NCBI GenBank assembly: GCA_039090855.1
Contig: CM076997.1
Location: forward strand, 163,338,709 to 163,402,708
Reading direction: 5' to 3'
DNA: 64,000 nt
Source of the DNA: Macrothele yani
Lineage: Eukaryota; Arthropoda; Arachnida; Araneae; Macrothelidae
Position 1 is the stretch's first letter, and every line of letters begins with the position of its first letter. Both the position numbers and the translations under genes were made by a program. This document shows positions 10,178 to 21,929 of this stretch, in pieces. Below the pieces are notes generated by a model. The model ran no database searches, was not told the DNA's origin, and saw only the letters and a program-made list of their open reading frames with translations.

Positions 10178-11741
10178 CCCAGCAAAAACAGTCTTACTGG
10201 GCCCTCACTGCCAGCAAGGGCCCAGCACTATGTTGTCGCTGCCGAATCGTCAATAAAATGTCCGGCGGCCAACAGAAGGGCCAACAGTTGGCAACCCCAT
10301 CAGTTGTCATATACAACAACAGGGCCATCAGTTATCCATCACAGTAGCTGCCACAAGTGGCCCTTCAGCGGCCCAGCAAGTACGTGCCATAAATGATGGC
10401 TAGCCTAATATGGTCCGCTAGTTTCCCGGTGGTGGCAACCGGCAATCACGTGACGTAACTGACGGCTTGCCGAATCTTGTCAGCCAATTTCCAAGTAGTA
10501 ACCATAAAAAAAAATCAAGGATAACCTCAGTTTCTCAAACCCACAACGGTTTTTTCCCCTTACGAAACTTCTGAATAATAGCACTGCGCCAACAGACCGA
10601 AAAAACGCCAGTTTGGATCTGGATGGAAACAAACCATGCACTGTCTGCGTGGGAATCGCGTGCTCTACCAACTGGACAGATTTGACACGCACGAGCCTTA
10701 GCTTGAAGATGAGTCTCTTTCCTGCGGAATGTGTAATCAGAATGGTTGTCTCTTTAATTTGACAGAATTGCGAGGTAATTTTCATACATGTCAGTTTCAT
10801 ATATTCATAAATTTATTATTTCAACGTAACGATAGCTTATTTTAATCTTCAAGGAACTTCACTCATTTTCAACGAGTGTGCTAACTTAAAGACGCTTTCC
10901 CAAGTTTCGTGATGTCCATGTCGTCTTGAAAGGCGATTGTTGAATTAATATACGTATTTACCCGTTCATGTCACACTCTATTACATTTTTAACGTTGTAT
11001 CTTTCCTTTCCGCTGTCCGAAGCTATATTTGTTTTAAAGAGGAAAGACATTTTATTTTACTTCTCGGTATTTTTAGAAGCAAATACCTCCAGTCTTGTGT
11101 ATTCAACCCATGGATGAGTACATTATATCCACATAGCGTTGCTTTATTTTTATTCAAATAATTGATAAATTTTGTACTCGTACAATTCTTTTTTCTTTTT
11201 GTTTTTCCAACAAACGCTTTTTTAACGTTTTTCCAAGACTGTTGTTTCAAGCGGTTTAGTATATGTTAAAACGAAAGATTACACAGAAATCAATTCTTGT
11301 TATTCATGGGAATGGAGTGGGTGTATTTCATGGTTTAATCTGATATCTTTGTCGACGTGGCATTTCATAAGGAAATTATTTCGCCTCTCTACACATGACT
11401 TTTTTTTCTTAACATCCAGTAAAATAACACGATGGCGATAGCGTCGTCTTCAACTAACTGGTACCACGAGAGACACGGCATGTGTTGCTTCTGCGCATGC
11501 GCAGTCCCGTTGCTTCCACCTGGTGTTGGGGTTGCATCGGTTACCAGTTACGGGCCACTAGTGGCACTTGCTTGGAGGCCCACAATTCACGGCGATGCTG
11601 CAGGGCCAACAATGGCTGCCAACTAATGGCACTGCCACCAACGGACCGCTACTGGGCCGTGAGCGGCAGATTTCAGCCAGTAATGACCCATCACTGCCAG
11701 CTGGTGGCCAGCATTTTCTCAACACTCGTGTTTTTGCTGGG
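10178..11741. mobile_element. Putative DNA transposon with GC-rich subterminal palindromes
   Basis: The left end CCCAGCAAAAACA (10178-10190) is exactly inverted at the right end TGTTTTTGCTGGG (11729-11741). Inside each end lie about 230-300 bp of GC-rich sequence packed with GGCC, TGGCC and TGCCAGC motifs, some forming small hairpins (for example GGGCCCT and AGGGCCC around 10220-10240). The roughly 950-bp centre is ordinary AT-rich DNA. I see no transposase. The flanks show only a doubtful 2-bp GA match and no clear target duplication, so the assignment rests on the 13-bp inverted repeat plus the matched composition of the two ends. Confidence 0.55.
10540..10700 (-). repeat. Two tRNA-like heads, weak
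   Basis: On the minus strand CCAGTTGGTAGAGCACGCG (about 10660-10680) is a good box A but its expected box B is poor. Downstream, TGTTGGCGCAGTGCTATTAT and GTGGGTTTGAGAAAC (about 10535-10595) look like a second box A/box B pair. It may be a dimeric SINE relic inside the GC-rich-ended element. Confidence 0.4.
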
Positions 11742-13500
11742 GAATTGTACCATTCGTTTTTATTTAGGTGTACACCGTGAGCAATATTTTAGGGTATAAC
11801 TAGTTTTTCTGCTGTAAAGTATCATAATAACATTGCAGAACACAAGAAGCAAATATGTTATGCTCAAAAATCCGATCAAGCCCATCTGAGCTTTGTATTA
11901 ATTTCGGGAAAGAATGCGATGAATTTAACAACCGTAAATTCACATGTATTAAAATGTGTAAAAAAATATTGAATTGAACTATCCCTAAAATACTGTTCTC
12001 TTGGCTTCGTCCCCATGTTTAAGTGGGACTTCAGCGATTGAAACATGTTTGAAATCCTTTTCCGGGGTAAAAATAAGTAACAACGTCTTCTTCATTTGAC
12101 TCAAAGGAATTTGTATTGCTCGCTGAAACCTGAGGATTATGAAAAACCTATTTATTCATCCAGAATTCGTGTTGCAAGGCCTATAGTCATACAAAAAGTC
12201 TGGTATGTGCCATAAATACATAATACCTGACAGCTCTGTCGGTGGAGACTGTAACCCCATGTCATGCTGAAAACTAGCAGACCTTGCAATTGGAGAATTC
12301 ATGTGCAGTAATAGCATGCAAATTGTGTGGGCAATCTCACCCAAGGATTAGTTTCACGACTTTAGAGAAATAAATATCGTTTACCTTTCGTAGCTTCTTG
12401 AAAAATTGTTTCGTGTTTAGATTTTAAATCAGAGTTTTTCTAGTATTTGCTCCATTCGTATTCCGTTTTCTCGCTCAGATGGCATCTGCAAATCGGTGAT
12501 CGTTTCTCGTCATGTGATTCCCGTTTCTGATTTGAATGAAGTCGTGAAATGCGGAAGGGTTGGAGTTCCCATTAATTTCCATGTCATCTCTTTCTCTCGG
12601 AAATACCCTGACCTTCTGCTCCAAACCTCATTCCGGTACCGTATAACTTATAAATGCTAAAGGAATTTTATCCTCGCATTTCACCAGAATTTTATGTGTT
12701 CGTTATTATCTGTGTAAGTCATGTGTTTTATGAGAATTCAAAATCTCGTTGCTGCCATAGAGGTGCTTATGTTCAAAAGAATGTGATAAAAACCATGTTG
12801 ACTCATATTCACCAACAGGCAAGGTTTATCCAGCATTATCACATGTCCCACGTAACACTTTAATTTCTCGTATGTGAGCTTTGATTGTGAAGGGCAAAAC
12901 AGATACTATTATATCCAGGGAATTCTCCTACACCCAAAAATCGCGATACACCATTGACGCCCATAAACTTCATTTGGTAATTTTGTTACGAACAACGCCA
13001 CATTACATATGAGAAAAGGAACCTGTGATCAGTACGGTACTTAAAATAATAAAATAAATGTTCATTGCCCGCTTAAAGCGAGGGATTTAAAAGGGATTGA
13101 TGTAGTCTAAAATCTTTGCAGATTTCTAAAGATGCGAACAATTCATCATTTCGGAGGCGTAATACTTTAAATTTGAGTCTCGCTGAAAGGAAAACGTTTG
13201 CAACAAGACATTGACATAGTCTAAATTTCCATGCTACAGCATCAGTATTTTATTAAATTAAAAGACCGCAGAAGCTTACAAAGTATTCCAAACATACATG
13301 TATTTTCCTTAGATATGATATTTTACATATATGGTTTTGAATAAAATTGTGTAAAATGCCCTTGTATGTTTTATAAGTACAAATTTCATATTGACAATGA
13401 ATTCGCCGTCTTACTATCTTGTAATCAAATATCTGATATGAATACGAACAAAAAATATCGAATTAGCATGTTGTAGCTTCGGTGTTCAAACAGTGTTTTA
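11742..13500. other. AT-rich DNA, nothing recognised
   Basis: No motif or repeat structure recognised on either strand. Confidence 0.5.
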
Positions 13501-13502
13501 AA

Positions 13503-13532
<30 letters not shown>
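13501..13532. repeat. (CATA)n microsatellite
   Basis: About eight uninterrupted tetranucleotide units. Confidence 0.95.
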
Positions 13533-13533
<1 letters not shown>

Positions 13534-13599
13534 CACTAAGCTGTTTTCTAAGTTTCAGAGGTCAGCTCCACAAAGAAACACGTAGAAATTACCAGATAA

Positions 13600-14510
13600 T
13601 TTTTATTTACTGTTGCTGTATCAAACTTCTCCATTTACAGCAATCTTGACGTACAACTCGGGCTTCACTGACGTCCATCACACGCCGTACACAAAATCTT
13701 CTACACTTCATACTCATCAACTTTTTCTCATACAGACCCTCCTGAATCTGATCCTTTCATGACTTCCTTGACCTTCCTCAGCCTATCCTTCCTGCCAATT
13801 GGTCTGAAAAGATTTTCTTAGTAAGCATCTCATCACTCATTCTTTTAACATGGCCAAACCACCGAAGCATATTAGCCTCCAACTTGCTAACAACATTTTG
13901 CTTCACATTACACAACTGCAACACATCTTCAATTCTCGCACAATTAGAACGTGTTTTGCCACAAACCCCCATAAGTAACGCTTTTTTTTCAGCACACAAA
14001 CGACTCCTATATGTCTTCTGTAGTACCCAGGTTTCCCTGCCATACATCAGAGTAGGAACAATTACACTTTCATACACAGCCATGCGGGACTATCTTGAGA
14101 ACCCATCATTCCTGTGGAAGTCTCACAAAGCAGCTTTGGATTTCAATGAAGAATACACTCTCCTACTAATTTCTCCATTCATTTTGTTTTTCCTGCCAGA
14201 CATGCTTCCTAAATACGCAAACGCATTCACCTGGTTAATCATTATGCCATTTAGACATATTTCATTCAGTACTACCAGTTCCTCCCTCAAAAACCATAAC
14301 TTTGGGTTTTCTCTTATTTATACTGAGTTTGAATTTCAACCAAACTTCATTCATTCGGGACAACATACTCTGCAACTCACTTTTGTTCTCAGCCAACAGG
14401 ACAGTGTCATCAGCATACAGCAATCTGCGCACACGGACATCACCAAGACAGTGTTTTAAATGAGTAACGAAAAGCGTGAATATTATACATAGATAAGCAA
14501 AATTCCTCAT
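13600..14510 (-). pseudogene. LINE reverse transcriptase, C-terminal part
   Basis: The minus strand reads from 14510 downward: LYADDTVLLAENKSELQ (RT motif C with YADD), KFKLSINKRKPKVM (thumb-side motif), then in another frame VPTLMYGRETWVLQK, MLRWFGHVKRMSDEML, and finally VRRVMDVSEARVVRQDCCKW. These are the usual RT and C-terminal landmarks of a non-LTR retrotransposon. Endonuclease and RT motifs A/B are absent, so the copy is 5' truncated, as is normal for LINEs. It is not the RTE family found at 25.6 kb. Confidence 0.85.
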
Positions 14511-15245
14511 GCACGTATCTTATTGTCGGGTGTTCTTTCCCATTGCCATACTAAATTATGATGGCGCTTCCGCTGATGCGGTAGAGCGATATGTATATTT
14601 ATTTAATTCGCAAGAACCAAAACAGTTTGAGAGGTGTTCAAAAGAATGCTTCTTCCTCAAACAGACGGTTCTCTTGCAGCAATGCGCAAATGACAGACAG
14701 CAAATAATCTTAAAAAACGCTACATTTCTGTAATATATTGATTCAAATAAAAGTGAATATGAGTTATAAGATATTTTTCTACAAGTTCATGTCTAGAAAC
14801 TGCCGGATCGCTATCTAAATAAAATCAACAAAAGTAGAAATTTCGAGAAAGATAGCAAGCATGAACATTTAGAGAAGGTAAAAACGATGTCGGATTAAGC
14901 ACTATAGCCTGCTGATGAAGAAAGAAAAACGACGAAAAGGAATTTTGATTGTGGTGTTTTACTTCGGATAACCACACTGCATTTCTAAGTTATGAGAAGG
15001 CCAATAAAATTGGTGTTCATTGCTTCAATCGAGAAGAAAATTCGTCCCTCCTGAACATTTAACCTCCTTCATCCAGCACTTGTTTATGTGTGAGTGGGTC
15101 ATGTTGTTTTATGATTTATGAGACATATGTGCGCCTTTGTTGGCACAAAAGGATAATCAAAAGGCGTATTAAGTTTAGGGACAGACCAGTCGTGAAATTC
15201 AATCATCTGAGGAAATATGTTGTCGTACTGAGGAACATAATGTAT
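14511..15245. other. Nothing recognised
   Basis: A 74-codon open stretch at 14509-14733 shows no similarity I know. Otherwise AT-rich sequence. Confidence 0.45.
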
Positions 15246-15249
15246 GTAT

Positions 15250-15412
15250 TATAACGAAATAAATTTCTCCGTCATTTTTGTCCACGATGGGCATCGAACT
15301 CAGGTCCCCTGATTTACGAATAAGTCGCTCTCCCAACTGAGCTACGCAGGCGTATGCTCTCGCTGCTATCTGCCTTTATCTCATGTGCGTCCTGCGGTGC
15401 AGGCACGTCACA
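15250..15412 (-). repeat. SINE-B copy
   Basis: Minus-strand tRNA-like head: GCGTAGCTCAGTTGGGAGAG (box A) and CTGAGTTCGATGCCC (box B). In the sense direction it is preceded by the family's own upstream segment starting TGTGACGTGCCTGC and followed by ATGACGGAGAAATTTATTTC. Sister copies are at 51123, 51545 and 55011. Confidence 0.9.
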
Positions 15413-15984
15413 GTGTCAAACCTAGCACTTAGTAATTCCAATGCTTAAAGGATTTCTTCATTCCTTCCATTCAAAACTGCCGGTACCCTTACAATATTAT
15501 ATTTTATGATTTTGGACTCTCTTTAGTGCTTGAAAATCAGAATGTTTGGGTAAAAGAATAATATGTACTAAATTCCTCACTGTGTAATGGAAAGAATTAA
15601 TAAAACGGTTAAGCAACGGTAAATTATACACACTACGTTTCCCATAGCGTGAAGCTTCTCCCCAGATAATTGGATTTCACTGCCCGGTTGTGAAAACAAA
15701 CTATACTTTCAATATACAGCAGCAAGTAGTAAAATCAGTGGTAGTGTGGCGCGTTGTGGAGTGCTTCTGTAATCTGGTCGAGTTCTAGATTTTATGAAAT
15801 CTAAAATTCTCACCTGATAAAATAATTCCTACAGAATTGACTTTAAGCAGAAACTTACAAAATATAGTATTCGTCAGATCCATAAATTTGTAACCAACGT
15901 GCTTTTTCTTAAAAAGTGGTGAAGCAGAGGATATGGGGAAATTTTAGAAAACAAGAATTTGTAGCCTCGGTGGAGTACTCTAAA

Positions 15985-16146
15985 AGCTGGACTATGACTT
16001 TTCGTACGAGTAGATCGGGGCTTCTGTCAAGGATGAGTCACAGGTCTGGGTGCTTGCCTTACGGTACTGATTATTTTCTTTCCGTAGAACCATTAGTGGT
16101 AAATTATGAACGGACTACTGCTTATAGCGATCGGAGTTGCTAAACC
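15985..16146 (+). repeat. Partial SINE-A copy
   Basis: The body segments GCTTGCCTTACGGTACTG, TTTCTTTCCGTAGAACCA and CTACTGCTTATAGCGATCGG match the SINE-A body. The tRNA head is almost unreadable. Confidence 0.7.
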
Positions 16147-16149
16147 TCA

Positions 16150-16779
16150 AACAAAGAAAGAGAAAAAGTAAGACTTCAAAGTGTCACCTACATGAACGCA
16201 GGGACGTCTCTCGACTTCAAAATCTGGATGGACGATCATTATTTTTGGTAGGGAAAGCTTGATAGCAATCTTTTTTCTTTTTCGTTTTAGGAAACACTGA
16301 AATAACGAATTTCACTGGACAACAATTTTTGATGAAATTCCTGCTTCCGAGATAAAAATAGCCATTTCTTAATGAATTCGATGTGCTGAAACATAATATG
16401 ACTATAAAAAGGTTGAATTGGCTAAGGTATGTTTGTAATATACAGGTCCACTGGTTGACCATTGATCAGGAACACGTATATGCTATTTCAATGGGAGAGA
16501 AGCACATAATTTGCCTGCAACTCTCGTTGCGCTTCCCTTATAAATATTTGTCTATGATGCTCATTAAAGAGCTTCAAACACTTAACAAAATCAAGAATCA
16601 TAATCAAAATATGTGTTTCTAACAAATGTTCCATGTGTATATGAGGAAATGTATTATTCTAAATCAGCTTTTAGGATATTTTGATTTCAGTCTGCCAACC
16701 TTTATACCAAATCTCTCCGACTGAAATAGCATGCAAGTGTTCCTTAGCAATTGCAACCAGTGTTTATGTACGTCTTCAT
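16150..16779. other. Nothing recognised
   Basis: AT-rich flank of the truncated RTE copy. Short open frames only. Confidence 0.45.
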
Positions 16780-18705
16780 CTCTTATGGAAACAGCAACAA
16801 AATTAGCTCTGTCTAAGAACAAGTTGCATGTGAAAAAATTATCAGGAAAACCCAAAATGTTGATGCAAAAAACAAGAGAGATGAGGACAACTAAAGAAGA
16901 TGTGACTTCCAAAGTGGAATATATAGAGCTATGCAAGACAGTACAAAAATGTATCACTGAACACGTAAGGAAATTCAACTGTGAACTAGTGAAAAAGCAA
17001 TTGAAAACAACCAAAGCCTAAAGATAGCAAAGGGACATCTCAGTAAGGGAAGAAAACAGATTATGGCACTCAGAAAAGAAGATGATTCTGTAACAAGAAA
17101 TAGAGACGAAAGTTTGACAAGAGTGAAAGATTTCTACTCCAAATTATATGAAAGGGATGATACATGTACCTCAGACATCATGAAAGGTACCAGTACCAGA
17201 GTTCTTCCAGTCCTCCCAGCAGAAGTTGCACATGCAATCAAGAACATGAAGCGGAGAAAAGCTTCAGGAGAAGATGGAATTACTGTAGACATCATACAAG
17301 AAGCAAGTGGAGAAATCGAAACAGTACTCGCCCAAATTTTCACTCGATGACTTAATGAAGGGAAGATTCCTGAGGATTGGAACAACGCTACAATGATGCT
17401 GCTACAGAAAAAAATTGACATTGAGGATCTCAGGAGCTACAGACCTATCAGCCTCCTATCAGTGGTTTATAAAATCTTTACAAAAGTTCTTTCACACCGC
17501 TTGAATGTAACACTGGACATGGCTCAGCCGAGAGAACAAGCTGGATTCAGGAGTGGCTACAGCACAATAGATCATATCCACGTACTGAGAGAACTTATTG
17601 AAAGAGCGAAGGAATATGAAATTCCATTGTGCATGACTTTTATCGATTATGAAAAAGCCTTTGATTCGGTGAAACCATCAGCAGTTACAATGGCTCTAAA
17701 ATCCGGCCGTATTGAAGATGCATACATTAATATTATTAATAACATCTATGAAAATGCAAGTGCAAAGATTCGGCTGTTTGAAAATACAATACACATAAAA
17801 ATTGGAAAGGGAGGGAGACAAGGTGACACCATATCTCCGAAGCTCTTTAATGCTACATTGGAAAATGTCTTTCAATCACTGAACTGGGAAACCAAAGGGA
17901 TAAAGAGTAATGGAGATTATCTAACCCACCTTCGTTTTGCTGATGACGTTGTCATTTTTGCAACTACCCCATCCTAGCTGCAGGCTATGATCCAGGAACT
18001 TGCTGACAAGAGTAAAGAAGTGGGATTAAAAATGAACTTTCAGAACACAAAAGTGATGTTCAATGCTTTTACAAGAAATGAAGATTTATCGATTGATGGG
18101 GAAAATCTAGAGATAACAGACACGTACGTTTATCTTATACAGCAGGTATCAAGTGAGGGTCACACTGACGAAGAAATTAATCGGCGTACAAGACTTGCCT
18201 GGAGAGCTTTTGTAAGAAACAGCATAATTTTCAAGAACAATATGCCATTATGTCTTAAAAGAAAAGTGTTTGGTCAATGCATCCTTCCAGTGCTTACGTA
18301 TGTTGCAGAGACGTGGATCTTAACTAAAAGAGACATACAAAGACTGCAGACAACTCAAAAAAGCATGGAGAGGTGCATGCTTGGTGTAACCAGGAGAGAT
18401 AAGAAGAGGAACTTGTGGATCCGAAAAATGACAGGAGTGGAAGACATCATGATCAGAGTAAAATCCCTGAAATGACAATGGGCTGGACATACTGCCAGAA
18501 TTACAGACCATCGATCGACAGCCAATATTTCAGATTGGATACCAAGGGACAGGAAAAGACCCAGAATAAGACCACATGGCAGATGGGTGGATAAAATTCG
18601 AAAGTATGCGGGAAAGACATGGAGGAGACTGGCACATGACAGACCGTTGTGGAGGAAACTTGGAGAGACCTTCGTCCGGCAGTAGATTGATAATGGTTGA
18701 CAATG
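16780..18705 (+). pseudogene. RTE polyprotein fragment (RT and C-terminus)
   Basis: From 17063 one frame runs almost to the 3' end with RT motifs YRPISLLSVVYKIFTKVL, QAGFRSGYSTIDHI, FIDYEKAFDSV (motif A Asp), RQGDTISPKLFNATLE (motif B) and FADDVVIFATTP (motif C). Stops interrupt it at about 17347 (TGA for Cys), 17976 (TAG for Glu), 18473 (TGA for Trp) and near 18688. A frameshift near 17000 separates the first 80 codons. The GKGVRQG of copy 2 is GKGGRQG here. It is a dead copy, but it preserves the undamaged frame at the site where copy 2 has its frameshift. Confidence 0.93.
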
Positions 18706-18712
18706 ATGATAT
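16780..18712 (+). mobile_element. RTE-type LINE, copy 1, 5' truncated
   Basis: It aligns with the near-complete copy at 25585-28770 from its LMETATKLA segment to the 3' end, with the same 3' signature (GATAATGGTTGACAATGATG). The 5' 1.25 kb, including the whole endonuclease, is missing: homology starts abruptly at 16780. Truncation from the 5' end is the hallmark of target-primed reverse transcription. The tail is only two GAT units before an AT run. Confidence 0.95.
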
Positions 18713-18904
18713 ATATATGTATATACATACACTTACATTTTATGCGTTACATTACACTTCTTTTGAAGTAAATACAATCCGAAACGGTAAGTGCAATTTT
18801 TTATAGTACAATTAAAAATAGATAGTGTAATTCTTTTTTTTTTTTTACATTTGTATTAAATGTAGATTTGAGATATGTGCATGAGTTTTTCATGCATAGA
18901 TAGA

Positions 18905-20640
18905 AATTAGTTACCAGTTCATGACGTTTTACTTCTCCTTCCTTTTCGTTTGTATTCCACCAGAGGGGCCAAAAGGGTGTCCAAATTAGTCTACGAGCAT
19001 CAAAGTGGACCACTTTCCCTAATATCGTTGCTCCATTACGGCCATATCTTGATGAAACCGTTCACCATACTCATCACTAAATTTGCCACTGTTATCCGGG
19101 AATAAATCCACGTGAGAATCCAGGACGTGGAGTTTTAAGACATTACAGCCAAATATTTGGTACAGAGCAAGCAGGTCGGTAATGAGATCTTCGTAATTTT
19201 CAGCCCTGGAATTCCCCAGGACGTTTGTTGATACTTGACAAAAGGCATCCCACACTTCTCTTTCATCACACTGAAGCCTGTTCTCAAACAGCGAATCTTG
19301 AAAGAGCTCTCTGATCTGCGGACCCACAAAAATTCACTCTTTCATTTTTGCTTCGCTCAGTCGAGGAAATTTGTCATACAAGTACTTGAACGCTGGTTTA
19401 GTTTCGTCCATGGCTTTAACCGATTGCTTTACAAGACCGAGTTTTATGTGCATAGGGGGTAGTATGATTTTCTGAGGATCTGTCAGTGGTGGGTTCTGAA
19501 CATTCATTTGTCCAGGTGTCAAAAACGTCCTAGGAGGCCAGTCTCTATCGATGTAGTGCAGACATGTAGCTCGGCTATCCCAATGACAAAGAAAACAGCA
19601 ATGCTTTGTGTATCCCTGCTGAAGGCCCATCAGCAGAGACACTACCTTCAGTTCAGCACAGATAAGCCAAACTCAATTTTTGTAATTATGTCTGTCCAAC
19701 AGCTGTTTAAGGTTGTTGTAGATCTCTTTCATGTGCACCGCATGTGCAACTGGAATGGACGGTAGCTGATTCCCGTTATGCAGTAAAACCATCTTAAGAC
19801 TCAACTTGGGGAGTCTATAAATAGACGCCATTCTTGCGTAGCATGTTGTATTCCTAGTCCTTGCATTTGGCCGTCAATATTGCAACAGAACACAAAGCTT
19901 TCACTTTTTTGGAAGAATTGCTCGAATTGTCGGTGACGAATACAAAACGAACTCACTCGAACATTTTGTTCTAGAAGATTCCATTGACGAAGCCTTGGCG
20001 CTAGTATCTCTGCTTTAACTTTGGTTAAATTAAAATCGCGAACAAGGTCGTTCACTTCCTCTGATGTAATTTTATGTGGCATAGACTCAGAAGATGCATA
20101 TTCGTCATCGCTTTTATTAATCCGTGACGTTGACGGTTTCGGATTACACAAAACATCTTCCTGGACCTCATCTAAATCGATAACAAAATTTGTCGTAGGC
20201 TAGGGAATGGGGAGTTCTTCAGAATGAGGTACAGGTCATACAGCAGAAGGTATATTTGGGTATTCTACAGTCCATTTCTTCTTCTTTGTGATACCTTCGG
20301 CCACTGGTGGCACCATACAGGAATAAGAGTCATTTATGTGATTTGTGGGCTCCTTCCAAATTATGGGAACAGCAAAACCCATCGTTTTTCTTTTTCCATT
20401 AAGCCACTGTGACAGATATGTTGCACACGTGCGGCAACATACATGTGGAGCCCAGTCCTTATCCTCGTCGCCTATCCTGCAGCCGAAATACAAATGATAA
20501 GCCTTTTTACCAACCGGAGTGATGGACTTTTCCTGTGCAGCAAATGTCACTGAGCTCTTTACCGTTGGGCTGTTAAAACTGAAAGGATTGCATCACATCG
20601 GGTAATACTACACCGAATGTTCCGGGAACTCCGGACTTCT
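18905..20640 (-). pseudogene. Broken copy of a conserved animal protein of unknown function, probably transposon-derived
   Basis: Minus-strand pieces follow one order. First KKAYHLYFGCRIGDEDKDWA with CCRTCATYL (a possible zinc-binding Cys cluster), then MGFAVPIIWKEP, LVRDFNLTKVKAEILAPRL, NVRVSSFCIRHRQFEQFF, LQQGYTKHCCFLCHWDSRA, ILPPMHIKLGLVKQSVKAMD, VGPQIRELFQD, SRAENYEDLITDLL and DEYGERFHQDMAVME. I recognise the pattern as a multicopy protein seen in many invertebrate genomes, but I cannot name a superfamily. Breaks: in-frame stops near 20235 and 20190, a one-base deletion near 19805, stops near 19675 and 19330, and one after MEQRY at about 19017. The breaks rule out a working product. Confidence 0.75.
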
Positions 20641-21700
20641 CACCCAATGATGCAATACTTCCTGGTCTGACGGTGCCTAAGACTACGGAAAACGCCGTAC
20701 GAACCTGATGTTCTCACTATATTTTTATTTCAGTACCATTTTAATATACATTTACTAACATGTATTATATTTATCATACATTTATTAATATGTAACATTA
20801 AAAAAAGTATGACTCATTATATCAAGTTTTTTACTAAAAATCACACATTTTTAACGTTCCATTAGCTGTATTTCCGAAACAAGAGCCAATGAAAATTTTT
20901 CATGGCGATATTCGTGTTCAGTGGGTTAATTTCATACAGAATTGCACACTTTCCCGTCAGAAGCAATTTCATTGTTGTCCAGTGTTTGTAATGCTTCTCA
21001 CTACACGCTACAAAGGAATGCGGGCAATCCTTACTCCCTCACAATGAACATACGCAAACACGTACACTGATGCGACCAGTTACGACACGGTGTAACATAC
21101 AAGTGTTACTAAATGTCGCCTTCAACTTTCTGCTTGTTCTGAATGTATTGTCTTAAATTCCTTCTCAAACTTTTGCATTTTGTTTAGGAAAAAAGTACTG
21201 TACTTGAACAATTTAAAGGAAAATGTCGTTTTTGTTTATCTACATAAAATTTTAACTCCGTGCCACGAAGGCACAATATCTCTCTCTCCTTCAATTCCTT
21301 CCTTCATGCCAGCGAATTTGCCTTTCACTCCTCTCCAACAAAGCAGTCTTCGGCCACTTTATGCACTTCCACTGTCCTCCCAACAGCACTAGTGCAGCTT
21401 TAGACTCCCCATTCCGTGTTGAAATCCCATATTTTCCGAAGAAAACAAACAGCAGTGCAATTAGTACTGACCCCCCCCTCGGTTAATTTCTATCCACCCT
21501 CCTCATTATCCCCCCTGCCGTACAGATCAGATCATATGTAGAGGATTTTAGGAAGGGAGTGTTGGACTCCAGGTCTTAAATAACCCTTAGAAATAGGAAG
21601 CTAGGAGACTTGGTCTAGAGTTCCCGATAGGAAAGTGACACGGAAGCGAGGTAAAAATGGGCAAGGAAAACGCCCTTATTTATTAACGTAGGGACAGTAC
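20641..21700. other. Nothing recognised
   Basis: A C-run (near 21470) and AT-rich sequence. No coding similarity seen. Confidence 0.45.
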
Positions 21701-21714
21701 CCGGGGCACGACGG

Positions 21715-21840
21715 CTTAACGCGCCCTTCCGACGCACGGCAGATACTTAAAGGTACGAGCGTTCATACCTGCAGGGATCGAACCCGAGGTCTTCTCCGTG
21801 GCAGTCACGAACGTTGACCACTAGGCTATCCGCCTAAATC
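21715..21840 (-). repeat. tRNA-like SINE head (other family)
   Basis: On the minus strand GGCGGATAGCCTAGTGGTCA (box A) is followed 40 bases later by GACCTCGGGTTCGATCCC (box B). The sequence past the head (GTATGAACGCTCGTACC) does not match SINE-A, B or C. Confidence 0.6.
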
Positions 21841-21856
21841 TCACCCCATCCTTGCT

Positions 21857-21921
21857 GTACAAACACGAAAAAGAGGCTTAAAACTGAGGCTAAAACTATA
21901 GCCTCTTTTTCATGTTTGTAC
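21857..21921. repeat. Hairpin, 22-bp arms
   Basis: GTACAAACACGAAAAAGAGG at 21857 is inverted at 21900-21921 with one mismatch and a 21-base loop. It adjoins the tRNA-like head. Confidence 0.75.
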
Positions 21922-21929
21922 CACCAAAA

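Noticed and set aside
10171..11745. GA dinucleotides next to both ends as a target duplication of the GC-rich-ended element
   Set aside because: A two-base match is too likely by chance to count as evidence.
11482..11799. 105-codon plus-strand frame
   Set aside because: It lies in the GC-rich right end of the putative transposon; the translation is low in complexity and shows no domain.
13884..14459. Plus-strand 191-codon open frame, the longest not clearly in a transposon frame
   Set aside because: It is antisense to the LINE RT, whose motifs (YADD and the C-terminal blocks) are on the minus strand.
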